Source: Chrysomallon squamiferum
Lineage: Eukaryota; Mollusca; Gastropoda; Neomphalida; Peltospiridae
Reading direction: 5' to 3'
Length of the DNA: 64,000 bases
NCBI GenBank assembly: GCA_012295275.1
Contig: CM022679.1
Coordinates: 5,363,657-5,427,656 of the forward strand
Positions 37,648 through 64,000 of this stretch are shown piece after piece; position 1 is the first letter of the stretch; every line of letters starts with the position of its first letter. A program made the translations under genes and the position numbers. A model generated the notes under the pieces. The model made no database searches. It saw nothing but the letters and a program-made list of their open reading frames with translations, and was not told the origin of the DNA.

Positions 37648-39752
37648 GCAAATTTTGATTACAGATGTACAGTTGTCAGACAGTTCATTGTTATATCATA
37701 GGAAAAGCTAAAAACAAACAAATACAACAGCAACAGCAACAACGACAACAACGACGACAACAACAACAACAACAATAATAATAATAATAATAATAATAAA
37801 AATGAATAAATATTTTATTTACATACAGAAATAGAAAATGTGCTATAATGTCACTCAGTATTTGACGTTTGTTAACATCAACTTCTGCGATAACCAAAAT
37901 GGCGGACACGCGAAACACTAACTGACCACTGAGAAATGTCGACACATTCACACAACCACAAACACAGCTTCCCTGAAACATGGAATTAGTACCACTAATA
38001 AAGATTAACTCACATTCGGAAGTAAGGTTTTCTTCACTGCAGAATGCTGCAGATTCTGTAGATGATGTTCAGAACATTTCGTATGAGATACTTAACGAAA
38101 ATTTAATTATGAAAAAAAAAAAAATTAATTAGACAGAAGTCATAATCTTCACTTTGAAGTGCCGAAGATTCTTAAGTGTTTTTCCGCCTGTGGATATGTA
38201 GTAATTGATTATTTCAGGGCTGTGGAGGTTCTTTGAGGTTAAAGTTTCTTCCAGAATATTTAGCAGTCTTTATGCTTTGCGTAACTATGTGTATTCTACA
38301 GCTATGTGGTCTAGAGTTGTGTGATCTAGAATTGTGTGATCTAGAGTTTTGTAATATATAACTGTGTAATCTAGAATTGTGTGATCTAGAGTTGGTTGTG
38401 TGATCTACAGTAGTGCAGTCTAGAGTTGCGTGATCTAGAATTGTGTAATCATCAGCTATTTAATCTAGAGTTGTGTGATCTTGAGTTATATAATCTCGAG
38501 TTGTGTGATCTAGAGTTGGTTGTGTGATCTAGAGTTGTGCAGTCTAGAGTTGCGTGATCTAGAGTTGGTTATGTGATCTACAGTTGTGCAGTCTAGAGTT
38601 GCGTGATCTAGAATTGGTTGTGTGATCTACAGTTGTGCAGTCTAGAGTTGTGTGATCTACAGTTGTGCAATCTAGAGTTGCGTGATCTAGAATTGTGTAA
38701 CCTAAAATTGTATATTCTAAAGCTGTGTGATCTACAGTTGTGCAGTCTAGAGTTGCGTGATCTAGAGTTGGTTGTGTGATCTAGAGTTGTGCAGTCTAGA
38801 GTTGCGTGATCTAGAGTTGTGTGATCTACAGTTGTGCAGTCTAGAGTTGCGTGATCTAGAATTGTATATTCTAGAGTTGTGTGATGTAGAGCTTTTTTCT
38901 CTAGAGTTGTGTGATCTACAGTTTTCTAATCTAGAATTGTGTAATCTAGAGTTTTGAATCTACAGCTGTGTGAACTGAAATGTGTAATCCACAGTTATAT
39001 GATGATGATGATGATGATAATGATATAACAATAACAATAAAAATAACAATATCAACAATAATAACAATAACAATGATAATATCCATGTCTGTGCGTGTGT
39101 GTTTGTGTATTTGTGTGTATGTGTGTATATATATAAGAAAAACAAAAAACAACATAAACCTCAGGACATTATGTATAGAATTCTTTATGCAGTGTCGATA
39201 TACATATATATTTCAGAATTGCAAATTAAAGTACATACTATTATATTTATGTAGAGAATAGTGTATACATATAAATAGAATTTCATATAAAGATTAACAT
39301 ATATGCAGAATGAGTATATAGTAATGTAATACAGCTTTTCTATTTACTACTTTCTAAATAATTTTATTCTGATAAAATTGATGACGAATTTTTATTTTAT
39401 TATATATTTCCTTCAGTGAATGAGATAAACTTATATCTCCCTATATCGATTGTATAATTACTTTTCTATTATTGCTAGTATTAGTATTAGAATAAAAGTT
39501 ATTATTATTATTATTAGTAGTAGTAGTAGTAGTAGTAGTAGCAGTAATAGTAGTAGTAGTAATGTTCTTCTTGTTGTTGTAGAAGTAATAGTAGTACTAG
39601 TAGTAATGTTTTTGTTGTTGTCGTAGAAGTATTAGTAGTAAAAATTATTATTATTAATCTCCGTTTGGAATACAATTATATCTTCTAAAAATATTACACA
39701 TGATAGGATTTATTTCATTTATACACAGTATATACATCAGTATTACGGTTTA
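34249..39752. other. intergenic region between the G cluster and the guanylate cyclase
   Basis: No gene found. 34250-36100 is mixed sequence without repeats or long frames. Then (CT)n (36111-36154), poly-T (37170-37202 and 37611-37644), trinucleotide runs near 37740-37800, and a 15-bp minisatellite (38287-38995). The minus-strand frame at 37691-37981 is mostly a reading of a trinucleotide repeat. Confidence 0.6.
38287..38995 (+). repeat. minisatellite, 15-bp unit with TCTAGA core
   Basis: Some 45 copies of gttgtgtgatctaga and variants (gttgcgtgatctaga, gttgtgcagtctaga). Some copies gain or lose a few bases, giving a second-order pattern in which gtgat and cagtc variants alternate. Confidence 0.92.
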
Positions 39753-39911
39753 AGGCCCGTACCCAGGAATGAGATGTGCGTTCCTTTGCAAAGAAAGTCA
39801 ACATCAAAAAAAAAGAAAGAAGCTTGAAAAAAAAAATAGATAAAGTATCTTTTGAGTTGTGCTTCCCCAGCCCCCTCACCCCATCCATAAATGCTGCGGC
39901 GGTACGGGCCT
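39753..39911. mobile_element. possible short inverted-repeat (MITE-like) element
   Basis: 159 bp bounded by an 11-bp perfect inverted repeat (AGGCCCGTACC at 39753-39763 and its complement at 39901-39911). No coding capacity and no clear target-site duplication. It starts about 30 bp past the cyclase stop codon, so it probably lies in the 3' UTR. Confidence 0.4.
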
Positions 39912-39939
39912 GAGTATTATAGTCAACAGAACATTGCTG

Positions 39940-63973
<24,034 letters not shown>

Positions 63974-64000
63974 CTAAATGAAAAAAAAAAAAAAAAATTG

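Noticed and set aside
38287-38995. CRISPR-like array or leucine-rich protein at the 15-bp repeat
   Set aside because: There are no spacers, the unit is only 15 bp, the DNA is from an animal, and the open frame is broken by unit-length changes.

Overview
The window is animal nuclear DNA: AT-rich, intron-rich and full of microsatellites ((GA)n, (CT)n, (ATT)n, (TA)n, (CA)n and poly-T). An animal FAS-like polyketide synthase, a natriuretic-peptide-receptor-type guanylate cyclase and small secreted proteins with repetitive low-complexity domains together suggest a lophotrochozoan, most likely a mollusc. The species cannot be fixed from the sequence. All gene models below were made by hand from reading frames, GT/AG sites and phase matching.

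Layout. (1) 622-7305 (+): the 3' part of a type I animal polyketide synthase (end of KS, AT, DH, structural KR, degenerate ER, KR, ACP) ending in a condensation-like domain whose His motif is lost. Two apparent single-base frameshifts interrupt it. (2) 7306-16187: no gene found; microsatellites, an imperfect palindrome and a local duplication. (3) 16188-34248: a cluster of five paralogous small secreted-protein genes, called G1-G5 here (G1, G2, G3 on minus; G4, G5 on plus). I do not recognise the family. Each gene has a non-coding first exon, a signal-peptide exon followed by an Arg-rich helix, a third exon with a conserved start and end flanking a repeat that differs between members, and short helical exons with one cysteine each. 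All five promoters have a TATA box; four carry two CACGTG boxes separated by exactly 14 bp and the fifth a diverged version. G2 and G5 lie in the arms of an inverted duplication. (4) 34249-39752: no gene found; several simple repeats and a 15-bp minisatellite. (5) 39940-63973 (-): 17 exons of a receptor guanylate cyclase, from part of the extracellular region to the stop codon; its 5' end lies beyond the window.

The best candidate for an undescribed system is the five-gene cluster: a shared promoter design, a shared alpha-helical cysteine scaffold, and a quickly changing central repeat (Gly/Asn/Ser, Asp, Ser/Ala/Phe/Pro or Gly/Pro/Met/Trp). This resembles secreted matrix, mucus, adhesive or shell-type proteins, but that role is inference. 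Single-base deletions in or beside short homopolymers recur in the polyketide synthase, the cyclase, G2 and G5, so assembly error is a serious alternative to gene decay.
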